Source of the DNA: Emcibacteraceae bacterium
Lineage (GTDB): Bacteria > Pseudomonadota > Alphaproteobacteria > Sphingomonadales > Emcibacteraceae
Length of the DNA stretch: 59,663 bases
Assembly (NCBI GenBank): GCA_016744185.1
Contig: JADGEY010000004.1
Location: 1-59,663, forward strand
Direction of reading: 5' to 3'
The translations under genes and the position numbers were made by a program. Below the pieces are notes generated by a model. It made no database searches. It saw only the letters and a program-made list of their open reading frames with translations, and was not told where the DNA came from. Numbering within the stretch: position 1 is the first letter of the stretch; each line of letters opens with the position of its first letter. Positions 11,110-20,081 of the stretch are shown piece after piece.

Positions 11110-12489
11110 ATGACAATTGAAATTAGACTTCCTGCCATGTCCCCCACAATGACAGAGGGGACGCTGAGTAAATGGACTGTTGAAGAAGGCGGTAAAATAA
11201 GCAGCGGTGATGTTATCGCTGAAATTGAAACAGATAAAGCGACAATGGAGCTTGAAAGCGATGAAGAGGGCGTGATGGGCAAAATTTATATCCCCGAAGG
11301 CTCTGAGGGCGTTCTTGTCGGAACTCTTATCGCTGTTATTTTAGAAGAGGGCGAAGATATGTCCGCTCTTGATAATATATCAGAAGATGAAGCTCCTGTG
11401 GCGGCAGTGACTGAAGCAGCATCTATTTCTGTAGCAGCTTCCAATGCGCCCGTTCACAGCGCACCAGAAGAGCTTGGCTTTCCAGAAGGCACAACATTTA
11501 CAACTATGACCGTGCGTGAAGCTTTGCGTGATGCGATGGCAGAAGAAATGCGCAGAGACGAAGATGTTTTCGTTATGGGCGAAGAAGTTGCTGAATATCA
11601 AGGAGCTTATAAAGTAACGCAGGGGCTTCATGATGAATTTGGCGATAAAAGAGTAATCGATACGCCAATTACAGAATATGGCTTTACAGGTCTTGGGGTT
11701 GGTGCTGCGATGGCAGGGCTGAAACCTATTGTTGAATTTATGACCTTTAATTTTGCAATGCAGGCGGTTGATCATATTTTAAATTCTGCGGCAAAGACAA
11801 ATTATATGTCTGGCGGTCAAATTAGATGCCCAATGGTTTTTCGGGGCGCAAATGGGGCAGCGTCCCGCGTTGGTGCGCAGCATTCCCAAAATTTTGCGCC
11901 TTGGTATGCGGCCGTTCCAGGGCTTATCGTGGTATCGCCCTATTCAGCGGCGGACTGTAAAGGGCTTCTTAAGTCCGCTATTCGCAGCCAAAACCCTGTT
12001 GTGTTTTTAGAGAATGAAATCACCTATGGGCAGAGCTTTGAAGTTCCTGATATAGAAGATTATATAGTTCCTCTTGGCAAGGCTTCTATTGTGCGTTCAG
12101 GCACGGACGTTACGATTGTCTCCTATTCTATTGGGGTTAAATTCTCGTTAGAGGCAGCGGACATACTTGCGATGGAAGGAATTTCAGCAGAGGTGATTGA
12201 CCTAAGAACGCTTCGTCCTCTAGATATGGAAACAGTAATCGCTTCCGTTAAAAAAACAAACCGCTGCATTGTGGCGGAAGAAGGCTGGGCGACATGCTCA
12301 ATTTCATCTGAAATTTCAGCGCGCCTCATGGAAGATGCCTTTGATTATTTAGATGCGCCTGTTATTCGTGTTACGAATGAAGATGTACCAATGCCTTACG
12401 CCGCAAACCTAGAAGAAATGACGGTTTTAAAACCTGACTGGATTGTAAAAGCTGTACAAACCGTCTGCTACGTTAAGGGAGACGAATAA
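11110..12489 (+). CDS. pdhB: Pyruvate dehydrogenase E1 component, beta subunit with lipoyl domain
   Basis: A 459-residue protein with two parts: an N-terminal lipoyl domain (about 1-78) carrying the lipoylated Lys in [11 protein letters not shown], a flexible Ala/Pro/Ser linker (about 95-125), and the E1-beta transketolase-like domain with [43 protein letters not shown] and [12 protein letters not shown]. The lipoyl domain on E1-beta is characteristic of many alphaproteobacterial PDH complexes and is absent from the enterobacterial type. It ends by sharing one base with the pdhC start, indicating tight translational coupling. Confidence 0.97.
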   Translation: MTIEIRLPAMSPTMTEGTLSKWTVEEGGKISSGDVIAEIETDKATMELESDEEGVMGKIYIPEGSEGVLVGTLIAVILEEGEDMSALDNISEDEAPVAAVTEAASISVAASNAPVHSAPEELGFPEGTTFTTMTVREALRDAMAEEMRRDEDVFVMGEEVAEYQGAYKVTQGLHDEFGDKRVIDTPITEYGFTGLGVGAAMAGLKPIVEFMTFNFAMQAVDHILNSAAKTNYMSGGQIRCPMVFRGANGAASRVGAQHSQNFAPWYAAVPGLIVVSPYSAADCKGLLKSAIRSQNPVVFLENEITYGQSFEVPDIEDYIVPLGKASIVRSGTDVTIVSYSIGVKFSLEAADILAMEGISAEVIDLRTLRPLDMETVIASVKKTNRCIVAEEGWATCSISSEISARLMEDAFDYLDAPVIRVTNEDVPMPYAANLEEMTVLKPDWIVKAVQTVCYVKGDE

Positions 12490-13742
12490 TGGCTATAGAA
12501 ATTAGAATGCCTGCTTTGTCCCCCACTATGGAAGTGGGAACGCTGAGTAAATGGCTTGTGAAAGAAGGCGACAGCGTCGAATCTGGAACGCTGCTTGCTG
12601 AAATTGAAACAGATAAAGCGACCATGGAACATGAAACTATTGATGATGGTATTGTGGGTAAGCTTTATGTAGCCGAAGGAACAGAGAATGTAGAAGTTGG
12701 CGATTTAATCGCTGTTTTATTTGAAGAAGGCGAAGATGCGTCTGTGCTTGATACGATTGCAATCGGGGCAGTTTCTGCTTCCCCTGTAGCTGTACCTGCA
12801 ATAGAAACGCCAAAAGCTGCTCCTGCTCTTTCAATAAAAAGAGAGCTTCCAGCGGTAAGCCCTTCTTCTGCCAGTTCAAACAAGCGTGTTTTTTCTTCTC
12901 CTCTTGCTCGGCGCATTGCAGAGCAAAATGGCTATCAGATTGAAGATATTACAGGAACAGGCCCTTATGGGCGAATTATCAAGCGTGATGTAGAATCTTT
13001 TGTACCGCAAATCTCATCTGTGCAGTCCTCTTTTGGAGCAGACCTATCGGGCGATACGGCTTATGTAGAAGAAAAACTATCAGGAATGCGTAAAACCATT
13101 GCTCGCCGTCTTACCCAGTCGAAACAAGAAGTGCCGCATTTTTACCTTGGCGTTGATATTGAGCTTGATAATTTGCTTCAAGCTAGAAAAGAGCTTAATG
13201 TCATGAGCGATGAATATAAAATCTCTGTGAATGATTTTATCATTCGGGCTGTGGGGCTTGCTCTGAAAAAAGTTCCCGAAGCGAATGTACAATTTGGCGG
13301 TGATGTGGTTCGAAAATACAGCCGTGCGGATATTTCTGTTGCGGTGGCGATTGAAGGCGGTCTGATCACGCCAATCGTAAGGGGCGCAGAACATAAAGGA
13401 CTGCGGGCTATTTCAGAAGAAGTTAAAGAGCTTGCTAAAAAAGCACGGGACGGCAAATTAATGCCCGAAGAATATCAAGGCGGGACATTCTCGGTCTCTA
13501 ACCTTGGCATGATGGGCATAAAATCCTTCCAAGCGGTCATTAACGCCCCGCAAGCGGCGATTTTAGCCGTTGGAGCAGGAGAGAAGCGAGCTGTGATAGA
13601 TAAAGACGGCGTGGTAAAAGCAGCGACGGTAATGTCGGTTAATCTTGCCTGTGATCATAGAGCGATTGATGGAGCGGTTGGGGCTGAATTTCTTGCAGCC
13701 TTTAAGAATTTTCTTGAATTTCCCTCAACCATGTTATTATAG
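12489..13742 (+). CDS. pdhC: Dihydrolipoamide acetyltransferase, pyruvate dehydrogenase E2
   Basis: A 417-residue core subunit that transfers the acetyl group from lipoate to CoA. Order of domains: one lipoyl domain (about 1-78) with [11 protein letters not shown], an Ala/Pro linker, a peripheral-subunit-binding domain (about 137-173; SSPLARRIAEQNGY then GTGPYGRIIKRDVE), and the catalytic acyltransferase domain ending with the active-site CDHRAIDGAVGAEF. The N-terminal 30 residues closely resemble those of pdhB, consistent with lipoyl-domain duplication. Its ATG overlaps the pdhB stop by one base. Lpd follows after 9 bases. Confidence 0.97.
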   Translation: MAIEIRMPALSPTMEVGTLSKWLVKEGDSVESGTLLAEIETDKATMEHETIDDGIVGKLYVAEGTENVEVGDLIAVLFEEGEDASVLDTIAIGAVSASPVAVPAIETPKAAPALSIKRELPAVSPSSASSNKRVFSSPLARRIAEQNGYQIEDITGTGPYGRIIKRDVESFVPQISSVQSSFGADLSGDTAYVEEKLSGMRKTIARRLTQSKQEVPHFYLGVDIELDNLLQARKELNVMSDEYKISVNDFIIRAVGLALKKVPEANVQFGGDVVRKYSRADISVAVAIEGGLITPIVRGAEHKGLRAISEEVKELAKKARDGKLMPEEYQGGTFSVSNLGMMGIKSFQAVINAPQAAILAVGAGEKRAVIDKDGVVKAATVMSVNLACDHRAIDGAVGAEFLAAFKNFLEFPSTMLL

Positions 13743-13751
13743 GAGCTGAAT

Positions 13752-15188
13752 ATGGCATTATCCAAGATCTCTGTAGAAAAATACGATCTTATTGTCCTCG
13801 GCGGCGGGCCGGGGGGCTATGTGGCGGCTATTCGGGGGGCGCAGCTTGGCATGAAGGTTGCCGTTGTTGAACGGGAACTTTTGGGCGGAATTTGCTTAAA
13901 CTGGGGCTGTATTCCGACTAAAGCTCTTTTGCGTAGTGCTGAGGTTTTTCATAATATGAAGCATGCGGCAGATTACGGCTTGATTGCACAGCGTATTGAT
14001 TTCGATCTTGATGCGGTTGTAAAACGCTCTCGGGGCGTGGCAGCGCAGCTTAATGCAGGCATCATTGGCTTGATGAAAAAAAATAAGATCAAGGTCTATA
14101 TGGGCGAGGGTCGTTTGCTCAAAAAAGGGCTTTTAACGGTTGAAAAAGACGGCAGTAAAATTGCTGACCTCGCCGCTGATGATATTATTATTGCCACAGG
14201 GGCTAGAGCGCGCGAGCTTCCTCATTTAAAAGCGGACGGAAAATTAATCTGGACGTACCGCCATGCTCTTACGCCCAATGTTATGCCTAAAAAACTACTG
14301 GTTATTGGCTCTGGCGCAATTGGAATTGAATTTGCTTCATTTTTTAATGAACTTGGCTCGAACGTTACGGTTGTCGAGATGATGGATAGGGTAACCCCTG
14401 TCGAAGATCATGATATCTCAGCTTTTGCCCTTAAATCATTTAAAAAACAGGGCATGAATATCATGCTGAATAGTTCTGTCACCAAGCTTCAGAGTAAAGC
14501 AGATAGCGTTATTTGCACGGTAGAATCAAAAGACGGTAAGCTGCAAAACATCGAAGTAGATAGGGTTATTGTTGCGATTGGTATTCAGGCGAATAGTGAG
14601 AATATCGGGCTTGAAGAAAATAATATTAAAACGGATAGAGGTCATGTTGTTACCGATGAATGGGGACATACGTCTATGAAGGGCGTTCATGCTATTGGTG
14701 ATCTTACGGGCGCACCGTGGCTTGCTCATAAAGCCAGCCATGAAGGGGTTATTATCGCCGAAAAAATTGCCCGTGATAAAGGAAATAAAGCGGTTATTGA
14801 TCTTCATCCGCTTAATAAGGGAAATATTCCCGGATGTACTTATTGCCGCCCGCAAATAGCCTCTGTTGGAATGACAGAGAGAGCAGCGATAGAAAAAGGC
14901 TTTAAAATTAAAGCGGGTAAATTTCCTTTTATTGCGAATGGTAAAGCGATTGCTCTTGGTGAGACGGAAGGTATGGTAAAGACTGTGTTCTGCGCAAAAA
15001 CAGGCGAATTATTAGGGGCGCATATGATCGGCGCAGAAGTGACCGAAATGATCAGTACATACGCCCTTGCCCGTACGCTAGAGACAACGGAAGCTGAATT
15101 AATCCATACTGTTTTTGCCCATCCGACTTTATCAGAAACGATGCATGAATCAGTTCTTGATGCTTTTGGAAAAGCTATACATATTTAA
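13752..15188 (+). CDS. lpd: Dihydrolipoamide dehydrogenase (E3)
   Basis: A 478-residue FAD-dependent disulfide oxidoreductase that reoxidises dihydrolipoamide and reduces NAD. The FAD dinucleotide fold is [18 protein letters not shown], the redox-active disulfide is [16 protein letters not shown], the NAD fold is [17 protein letters not shown], the second FAD motif is [18 protein letters not shown], and the interface domain ends with the catalytic [10 protein letters not shown]. Complete and of normal length. It is 9 bases after pdhC, so it is most likely the dedicated E3 of this PDH; whether it also serves other 2-oxoacid dehydrogenases cannot be seen here. Confidence 0.97.
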   Translation: MALSKISVEKYDLIVLGGGPGGYVAAIRGAQLGMKVAVVERELLGGICLNWGCIPTKALLRSAEVFHNMKHAADYGLIAQRIDFDLDAVVKRSRGVAAQLNAGIIGLMKKNKIKVYMGEGRLLKKGLLTVEKDGSKIADLAADDIIIATGARARELPHLKADGKLIWTYRHALTPNVMPKKLLVIGSGAIGIEFASFFNELGSNVTVVEMMDRVTPVEDHDISAFALKSFKKQGMNIMLNSSVTKLQSKADSVICTVESKDGKLQNIEVDRVIVAIGIQANSENIGLEENNIKTDRGHVVTDEWGHTSMKGVHAIGDLTGAPWLAHKASHEGVIIAEKIARDKGNKAVIDLHPLNKGNIPGCTYCRPQIASVGMTERAAIEKGFKIKAGKFPFIANGKAIALGETEGMVKTVFCAKTGELLGAHMIGAEVTEMISTYALARTLETTEAELIHTVFAHPTLSETMHESVLDAFGKAIHI

Positions 15189-15213
15189 AAATATTGGCTA
15201 TATGGGAAGAATG

Positions 15214-16209
15214 ATGAATGAAGTCAATAAAATAAAAACAAGTGGCACGCTACGTAAACCTTCATGGATTAGGGTCAAAGCCCCTGTATCTAAAGGATAT
15301 AATGAAACCCGTAAATTAATGCGGGGGCTTAAGCTTAATACGGTTTGTGAAGAGGCGGCTTGCCCCAATATTGGTGAATGCTGGGAAAAAAAGCATACAA
15401 CCATTATGATTCTGGGCGATACTTGTACAAGAGCTTGCCGTTTTTGTAACATCAAGACGGGAAAGGGCAATCCTGTTGACCCTGATGAGCCTGATAATGC
15501 GGCGGAAGTGGCACGGGTGACGGGCTTAAACCATATCGTTATCACCTCTGTTGACCGTGATGATTTAGAGGACGGCGGAGCGGATCAATTTGTTAAAGTT
15601 ATCAAAGCTATTCGCCGTGAAGCACCAGATACAACCATTGAAGTGCTGACCCCTGATTTTAGAAATAAACGGGGGGCGCTTGAAAAAGTTGTGGCGGCAA
15701 AGCCTGATGTTTTTAATCATAATTTAGAAACAGTCCCTAGGCTTTATACTAAAATCAGACCGGGAGCGAGATATTTTCATTCCTTGCGGCTTTTGGATAG
15801 GGTAAAAGAGCTTGATCCTAGCATTTTTACAAAATCGGGCATTATGGTCGGGCTTGGGGAAACGCCGATAGAAGTTTTGCAGGTCATGGACGACATGCGC
15901 AGTGCAGATGTTGACTTTATGACGATTGGGCAATATTTACAGCCGACTAAAAAACATGTTGATGTTCATGAATTTATTAAACCTGAGCATTTTGTAAAAT
16001 ATGCAAAACGTGCCAAGTCAAAAGGGTTTTTGCATGTCTCATCTTCTCCTTTAACAAGGTCTTCGCATCATGCGGGGGATGATTTTGAGCAGTTAAAAGC
16101 CGCAAGAGCCAAAAAACTTGCAAAGCAAAAAGGCACCTTAAAACGTGAAGATGCTCCTATTGACATTGCTGAAATGCAAAAACATAATCCTCTTATGAAT
16201 GATGAATAA
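15214..16209 (+). CDS. lipA: Lipoyl synthase
   Basis: A 331-residue radical S-adenosylmethionine enzyme that inserts two sulfur atoms into octanoyl groups on lipoyl domains. Both iron-sulfur clusters are supported: the auxiliary cluster motif [12 protein letters not shown], and the radical SAM motif CTRACRFC, with the RSS serine motif near the C-terminus ([10 protein letters not shown]). The frame opens at 15115 inside lpd, but starting there would overlap lpd by 74 bases. The ATG at 15214 lies 25 bases after lpd, with GGGAAG about 5 bases before it; 15211 is an equally legal ATG. The neighbours carry the substrate lipoyl domains, so the cluster encodes both the complex and its cofactor maturation. 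Confidence 0.96.
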   Translation: MNEVNKIKTSGTLRKPSWIRVKAPVSKGYNETRKLMRGLKLNTVCEEAACPNIGECWEKKHTTIMILGDTCTRACRFCNIKTGKGNPVDPDEPDNAAEVARVTGLNHIVITSVDRDDLEDGGADQFVKVIKAIRREAPDTTIEVLTPDFRNKRGALEKVVAAKPDVFNHNLETVPRLYTKIRPGARYFHSLRLLDRVKELDPSIFTKSGIMVGLGETPIEVLQVMDDMRSADVDFMTIGQYLQPTKKHVDVHEFIKPEHFVKYAKRAKSKGFLHVSSSPLTRSSHHAGDDFEQLKAARAKKLAKQKGTLKREDAPIDIAEMQKHNPLMNDE

Positions 16210-16215
16210 TCTGTA

Positions 16216-16650
16216 ATGCCTAAATTTACTGAAACTAAAATCTATCCTCATAGCGCTTTGCAGATGAAGGATATGGTTGCGGACGTTAAAAAATATCCTG
16301 AATTTCTGCCTTGGTGTATGGGGGCTAGGCTTTATAAAATTGAGCAAGATAATTTCTATGCGGATTTAATCATTGGTTTTAAAATATTTAGGGAGAAATT
16401 TACATCTCACGTTCACCACCAAGAGGGTTTGGTTAAAATTGAATATGTTAAAGGCCCTTTAAAATATCTTCATAATCATTGGAGATTCAAAGATTTGCCG
16501 TGCGGTGGCTGTGAGCTTGAATTTATGGTTGATTTTGAGTTTAAAAACAAGGTCTTCGAGAAGCTTGTTGGCGGTCTTTTTACGCAGGCGGTTAGTAAAA
16601 TGGTAAAGGCTTTTGAAAAGCGTGCAGATGATCTTTACAGCTCATTATAA
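16216..16650 (+). CDS. Coq10/RatA START-domain protein (ubiquinone-binding)
   Basis: A 144-residue single-domain protein of the SRPBCC/START superfamily, Coq10/RatA branch. Landmarks include DVKKYPEFLPWC near residue 25, which is the family signature, and a C-terminal helix FTQAVSKMVKAFEKRADDLY. The eukaryotic Coq10 relatives bind ubiquinone and support its use in respiration; E. coli RatA was first described as a toxin, but the alphaproteobacterial copy after lipA is usually taken as the Coq10-type. The start ATG is 6 bases after lipA, suggesting co-transcription, though its Shine-Dalgarno is weak. Confidence 0.88.
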   Translation: MPKFTETKIYPHSALQMKDMVADVKKYPEFLPWCMGARLYKIEQDNFYADLIIGFKIFREKFTSHVHHQEGLVKIEYVKGPLKYLHNHWRFKDLPCGGCELEFMVDFEFKNKVFEKLVGGLFTQAVSKMVKAFEKRADDLYSSL

Positions 16651-16720
16651 TTGATTTATAAAGCTCTATAATAAAATACATTTCAGGGTATTTGTTCATT
16701 CATAAATAAAGAGACATAAA

Positions 16721-17794
16721 ATGCCAGCCCCAGAAAAAATAGATGAATTCCCCCTTAAAGAAGCACGCCAGCTTACCAGAGATTTACTAACTGCTAACCC
16801 TAAGATTTATTGGCTGGATTTACTTTTTAGTGCGACGCTCGGGTGGTGTGCTTTTTATATTGCGCTTTATAATCCTTGGGATAGTTATGTTGGAGTTGCT
16901 GGGTTTGTCGTGGCGGTTTTTGCTCTTTACCGTGCGGTTATTTTTGTTCATGAGCTTGTTCATTTACGCAAAAAAGATTTTGAATTTTTTCGGATTGTCT
17001 GGAATTTTATTGCGGGTTTGCCTTTAATGGTGCCGTCATTTACCTATTATGGCGTTCATAATGATCATCATAAAAAAGACCTTTATGGCACGGATAAAGA
17101 CGGTGAATATGTTGCCTTTGGCAGGCAGCATCCTTTTAAAATTATAGGATATGTTTTCTTGTCATTTGTCTTGCCAGCTGTGTTTCTTCTTCGCTTTGCT
17201 CTTCTCGCTCCTCTGTCTTGGGCAGTCCCTCCGCTTAAAAAACTTATATGGGAAGGGGCATCGTCTTTAACCATTGATCTAAATTACAAAAGACCGCCCG
17301 TAACAAAAAGAGATGGAAAATATTGGAGGTTTCAAGAAATTGGAGCATGTCTTTATGCTTGGGCAGCGATTATTTCAATCTATTTTGAAATCTTGCCTCT
17401 GAAGTTTTTAATTCTATGGTACGTCATTGCCCTATGTATATTTATTATGAATAGCTTTAGAACGTTAGGGGCGCATGCTTATCTTAATAAAGGCAATAAT
17501 ATCATGAGCATTCCAGAGCAATTTGTTGATAGTGTTGATGTTACGGGAAGCCCTCTTACCGCTCTTTGGGCACCTGTTGGGCTGCGCTTTCATGCTACAC
17601 ATCATTTATTTCCGAGCATGCCCTATCATAATCTTGGCAAAGCCCATTGTTTATTAATGGATAAATTACCCGATAACCGCCTTTATATGGCTGCTACAAG
17701 AAAATCATTCTTTCATGCAATGCGAGTTCTTTGGTCAGATGCTAAGGCGCATCAGAATCAATTGAAAGAAGAAGCAAATTCAGAGCAGCTATAA
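16721..17794 (+). CDS. Membrane fatty acid desaturase
   Basis: A 357-residue integral membrane protein with the three histidine clusters that bind the di-iron centre of membrane desaturases: HELVH (about residues 78-82), HNDHH (about 110-114) and HATHH (about 290-294, within FHATHHLFPSMPYHNLG). Hydrophobic segments lie at about 30-75, 145-170 and 205-245. It should introduce a double bond into an acyl chain or a related lipid; substrate and position cannot be told. A sterol- or carotenoid-modifying role is possible for the superfamily. It lies between coq10 and the convergent cinA, where many alphaproteobacteria have no such gene, and its last 53 bases overlap the end of cinA. Confidence 0.9.
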   Translation: MPAPEKIDEFPLKEARQLTRDLLTANPKIYWLDLLFSATLGWCAFYIALYNPWDSYVGVAGFVVAVFALYRAVIFVHELVHLRKKDFEFFRIVWNFIAGLPLMVPSFTYYGVHNDHHKKDLYGTDKDGEYVAFGRQHPFKIIGYVFLSFVLPAVFLLRFALLAPLSWAVPPLKKLIWEGASSLTIDLNYKRPPVTKRDGKYWRFQEIGACLYAWAAIISIYFEILPLKFLILWYVIALCIFIMNSFRTLGAHAYLNKGNNIMSIPEQFVDSVDVTGSPLTALWAPVGLRFHATHHLFPSMPYHNLGKAHCLLMDKLPDNRLYMAATRKSFFHAMRVLWSDAKAHQNQLKEEANSEQL

Positions 17795-18212
17795 CGCTGG
17801 CTTCGCGCACTTTATTTCTGCCAAGATTGCCAAAGCGGTGCGCTTGATGAATTATTTGGCTATTTTTACGGTTAAAGACCGCCATATGAACCAGCCCAAC
17901 AGGCTTTTCAGCCGTTCCCCCATGGGGCCCTGCAATTCCTGTAACAGAAACAGCTATTGTTGCTGCTGAATTTTTAACAGCTCCCTTTGCCATGGTGCAG
18001 GCGGTCTCGATTGAAACCGCTCCGTGGTTGGTAATGGTCTTTTCAGGGACGCTGAGGTTGGCTGTTTTTGCTTGATTGCTATAAGTGATAAAGCCTTGGG
18101 TAACTACATCTGATGAGCCTGAAATTTCGGTAAGCGCACTAATGACAAGCCCACCCGTGCATGATTCTGCTGTAGCAAGAATGATATTTTTCTTTCTTGC
18201 ACAGCTTAACAC
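17742..18212 (-). CDS. cinA: CinA-like C-terminal domain protein, nicotinamide-nucleotide amidase (PncC)
   Basis: A protein of about 156 residues consisting only of the CinA C-terminal domain, which in E. coli PncC hydrolyses nicotinamide mononucleotide to nicotinate mononucleotide in pyridine-nucleotide recycling. Family motifs ATAESCTGG, with the catalytic Ser/Thr region, GFITYSNQAK and VSVTGIAGPHGGT are intact. The first conventional start is GTG at 18212, but the frame upstream encodes LFPDEIIKKATH, which looks like the normal family N-terminus, behind an AGGAG at 18265-18261 and ATT/ATA codons at 18257, 18254 and 18251. The true start may therefore be a rare non-AUG codon inside the end of pgpA. 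The 3' end overlaps the desaturase gene. Confidence 0.9.
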   Translation of the reverse strand: MLSCARKKNIILATAESCTGGLVISALTEISGSSDVVTQGFITYSNQAKTANLSVPEKTITNHGAVSIETACTMAKGAVKNSAATIAVSVTGIAGPHGGTAEKPVGLVHMAVFNRKNSQIIHQAHRFGNLGRNKVREASVIAALNLLLLSIDSDAP

Positions 18213-18237
18213 ATGCGTTGCTTTTTTTATGATTTCA

Positions 18238-18753
18238 TCAGGGAATAATATAATAATTTACTCCTATAAGAACGGCGGCTGCCATAAGCCCTGCGGCAAT
18301 ATCATCGAACATTACGCCAAAGGCATCGTGACGCTTGTCAAAGATACTTATGGGCCAAGGTTTCATAATATCAAATAACCTGAAGGCAAGGAGCGCTAAA
18401 AGAAACTGCCCGATTTCATGGTGATCTGTGATAACCATGCAGGTTAGCCATTGCCCTGCCACTTCATCGATAACAATAGGGCCCGGATCAGACTGTCCTG
18501 TTCTTTCCATATAAATTCTAGAAGAGCGAAGTCCGACTAAGGTGATGATAACCACAGCGATGCCAAGCATGATTGTACCATTAAAGCCAAAAAAATCTGA
18601 ATATTCAAAGATAATAAAGCTAAAGGGCAGGGCAGCAATAGAGCCTGCCGTCCCGGGAGCTTTTGGGAAAAGACCTGTCCAGAACCATGTTGCCATCATA
18701 TAATCAAAATTAAATAAAGATTTTTCCCAAATTTTTGGTTTTTTATTAGTCAT
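18238..18753 (-). CDS. pgpA: Phosphatidylglycerophosphatase A
   Basis: A 171-residue inner-membrane phosphatase converting phosphatidylglycerophosphate to phosphatidylglycerol. Landmarks are GLFPKAPGTAGS near residue 27, DPGPIVIDEVAGQW near 89, FRLFDIMKPWPI near 123 and FGVMFDDIAAG near 143, the PgpA pattern with several hydrophobic helices between them. It lies 31 bases after ispDF and ends within the possible start region of cinA, so the three minus-strand genes probably form one operon. Start ATG at 18753. Confidence 0.94.
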   Translation of the reverse strand: MTNKKPKIWEKSLFNFDYMMATWFWTGLFPKAPGTAGSIAALPFSFIIFEYSDFFGFNGTIMLGIAVVIITLVGLRSSRIYMERTGQSDPGPIVIDEVAGQWLTCMVITDHHEIGQFLLALLAFRLFDIMKPWPISIFDKRHDAFGVMFDDIAAGLMAAAVLIGVNYYIIP

Positions 18754-18784
18754 GTTTAGTCTTTCAAACCGTTTAGAAAAATTA

Positions 18785-19942
18785 TCATTCTGGCAGCTTT
18801 ACCAAAACGCTTGCCTGCACCATTATGCCTTCTTTTCGTCCTGTAAAACCAAGTTTTTCAGTTGTTGTTGCTTTTACGCTAACATCATCCACATGCATTT
18901 TTAAAATTTGGGCAATATTTTTTCTAATTTTGTCACTATGGGGAGATATTTTAGGAAGCTCGCAAATGATGGTGAGGTCAATATTACCGATTTTCCCGCC
19001 AAGTTCTGCGACGAGCTTTGCGGCGTGGGCTAAAAACATATCGGAAGACACATCTTTCCACCTGTCATCTGCTGGCGGAAAATGCTTGCCAATATCGCCC
19101 TTTGCGATAGCACCTAAGATAGCATCGGTTAAAGCATGAAGTACGGCATCTGCGTCCGAATGACCTTTTAATTTATGGCTATGAGGGATTTTAATGCCGC
19201 CAAGAATGACGCTACCCCCTTGCTCGAACGCATGAACGTCAAGTCCCGTACCGATTTTAATATTTGTAAGGGGAGGATTTATCATTTTCTTTGCTTTTTC
19301 TATATCTTCTGTGGTGGTAATTTTGAAATTATTTTCATCACCTGCGATCATTTCAACCTTCATCTTGATAGCCTCTGCGATAGAGGCATCATCGGTTAGA
19401 TTCTGCCCTTTTGTACGCTGGTGCGCTATAAAAAGAGGTTTAAACCTGAAAGCTTGGGGCGTTTGGGCGCGGTATAGATTTTTTCGGTCTATTGTTTCTT
19501 CTATTGCCGTTCCGCTTGATTTTTTAAGAGTATCTATCACGGGAAGAGCAGGAATAACCGCGCCATATTCGCCTAGAACATCGCCGATATTTTGCAATAT
19601 TTTTTGTGAAACAAAGGGGCGTGCTGCATCATGTATCCAGATAAATTCAGGATCAATTTCTCTCATTGCCTCAAGCCCTAATAAAACAGATTCTTGGCGT
19701 GATTTTCCGCCGTGATTCATGTGAATATTTTCAAGACCCTTAACGGATTTGTAAAATAATTCTTTATCATCGGGGTGAATGACGATCTGGAAATGGTCAA
19801 ATAGAAAGCTATCTTTAAAGGCTTCTAAGGCATGTCTCAAAATGCTCATTCCTGCAATTTCTATATATTGCTTTGGAACGTCGCTTTTAAGGCGTAATCC
19901 ACGTCCTGCGGCTACGATGAGAAGGGCGTTTTTACAGTCCAT
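18785..19942 (-). CDS. ispDF: Bifunctional IspD/IspF of the non-mevalonate isoprenoid pathway
   Basis: A 385-residue fusion. Residues about 1-220 are IspD, the 2-C-methyl-D-erythritol 4-phosphate cytidylyltransferase, with LLIVAAGRGLRL and DVPKQY at the nucleotide site and HDAARPFV in the core. Residues about 228-385 are IspF, the 2,4-cyclodiphosphate synthase, with GTGLDVHAF supplying the metal-binding Asp and His, KGHSDADAVLHALTDA, FPPADDRW and the TTEKLGFTGRKEG tail. The fusion is common in alphaproteobacteria. It shows that isoprenoids are made by the MEP pathway. It is the first gene of the ispDF-pgpA-cinA run and diverges from dusB. Confidence 0.97.
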   Translation of the reverse strand: MDCKNALLIVAAGRGLRLKSDVPKQYIEIAGMSILRHALEAFKDSFLFDHFQIVIHPDDKELFYKSVKGLENIHMNHGGKSRQESVLLGLEAMREIDPEFIWIHDAARPFVSQKILQNIGDVLGEYGAVIPALPVIDTLKKSSGTAIEETIDRKNLYRAQTPQAFRFKPLFIAHQRTKGQNLTDDASIAEAIKMKVEMIAGDENNFKITTTEDIEKAKKMINPPLTNIKIGTGLDVHAFEQGGSVILGGIKIPHSHKLKGHSDADAVLHALTDAILGAIAKGDIGKHFPPADDRWKDVSSDMFLAHAAKLVAELGGKIGNIDLTIICELPKISPHSDKIRKNIAQILKMHVDDVSVKATTTEKLGFTGRKEGIMVQASVLVKLPE

Positions 19943-19998
19943 AATATTTATCTATTTCTCTTTCCTATATTTTCTGCCTTTATAACATAAAATCTCTT

Positions 19999-20027
19999 TT
20001 GACCTATCATATTTTATTCTGTATGTT
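19999..20027 (+). promoter_or_regulatory. Candidate promoter for dusB-ntrBC
   Basis: TTGACC at 19999-20004 and TATGTT at 20022-20027 are separated by exactly 17 bases, a reasonable sigma-70 type match for alphaproteobacteria. It lies 55 bases before dusB in the 139-base divergent region opposite ispDF. No second inverted repeat or operator is evident. Confidence 0.4.
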
Positions 20028-20081
20028 CTGGGATAATTGATGAAATTTCAGACAATGTAAAAAGGTGCGTATTTTTTAATC

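Noticed and set aside
11110-12489. pdhB lipoyl domain as an unusual fusion
   Set aside because: It is a known and common alphaproteobacterial form of E1-beta.
15115-15213. N-terminal extension of lipA into lpd
   Set aside because: It would overlap the conserved lpd C-terminus by 74 bases and shows no family similarity; ATG 15214 has the ribosome site.
16216-16650. RatA toxin of a toxin-antitoxin pair
   Set aside because: No partner RatB-like gene lies next to it; position after lipA and family context favour a Coq10-type role.
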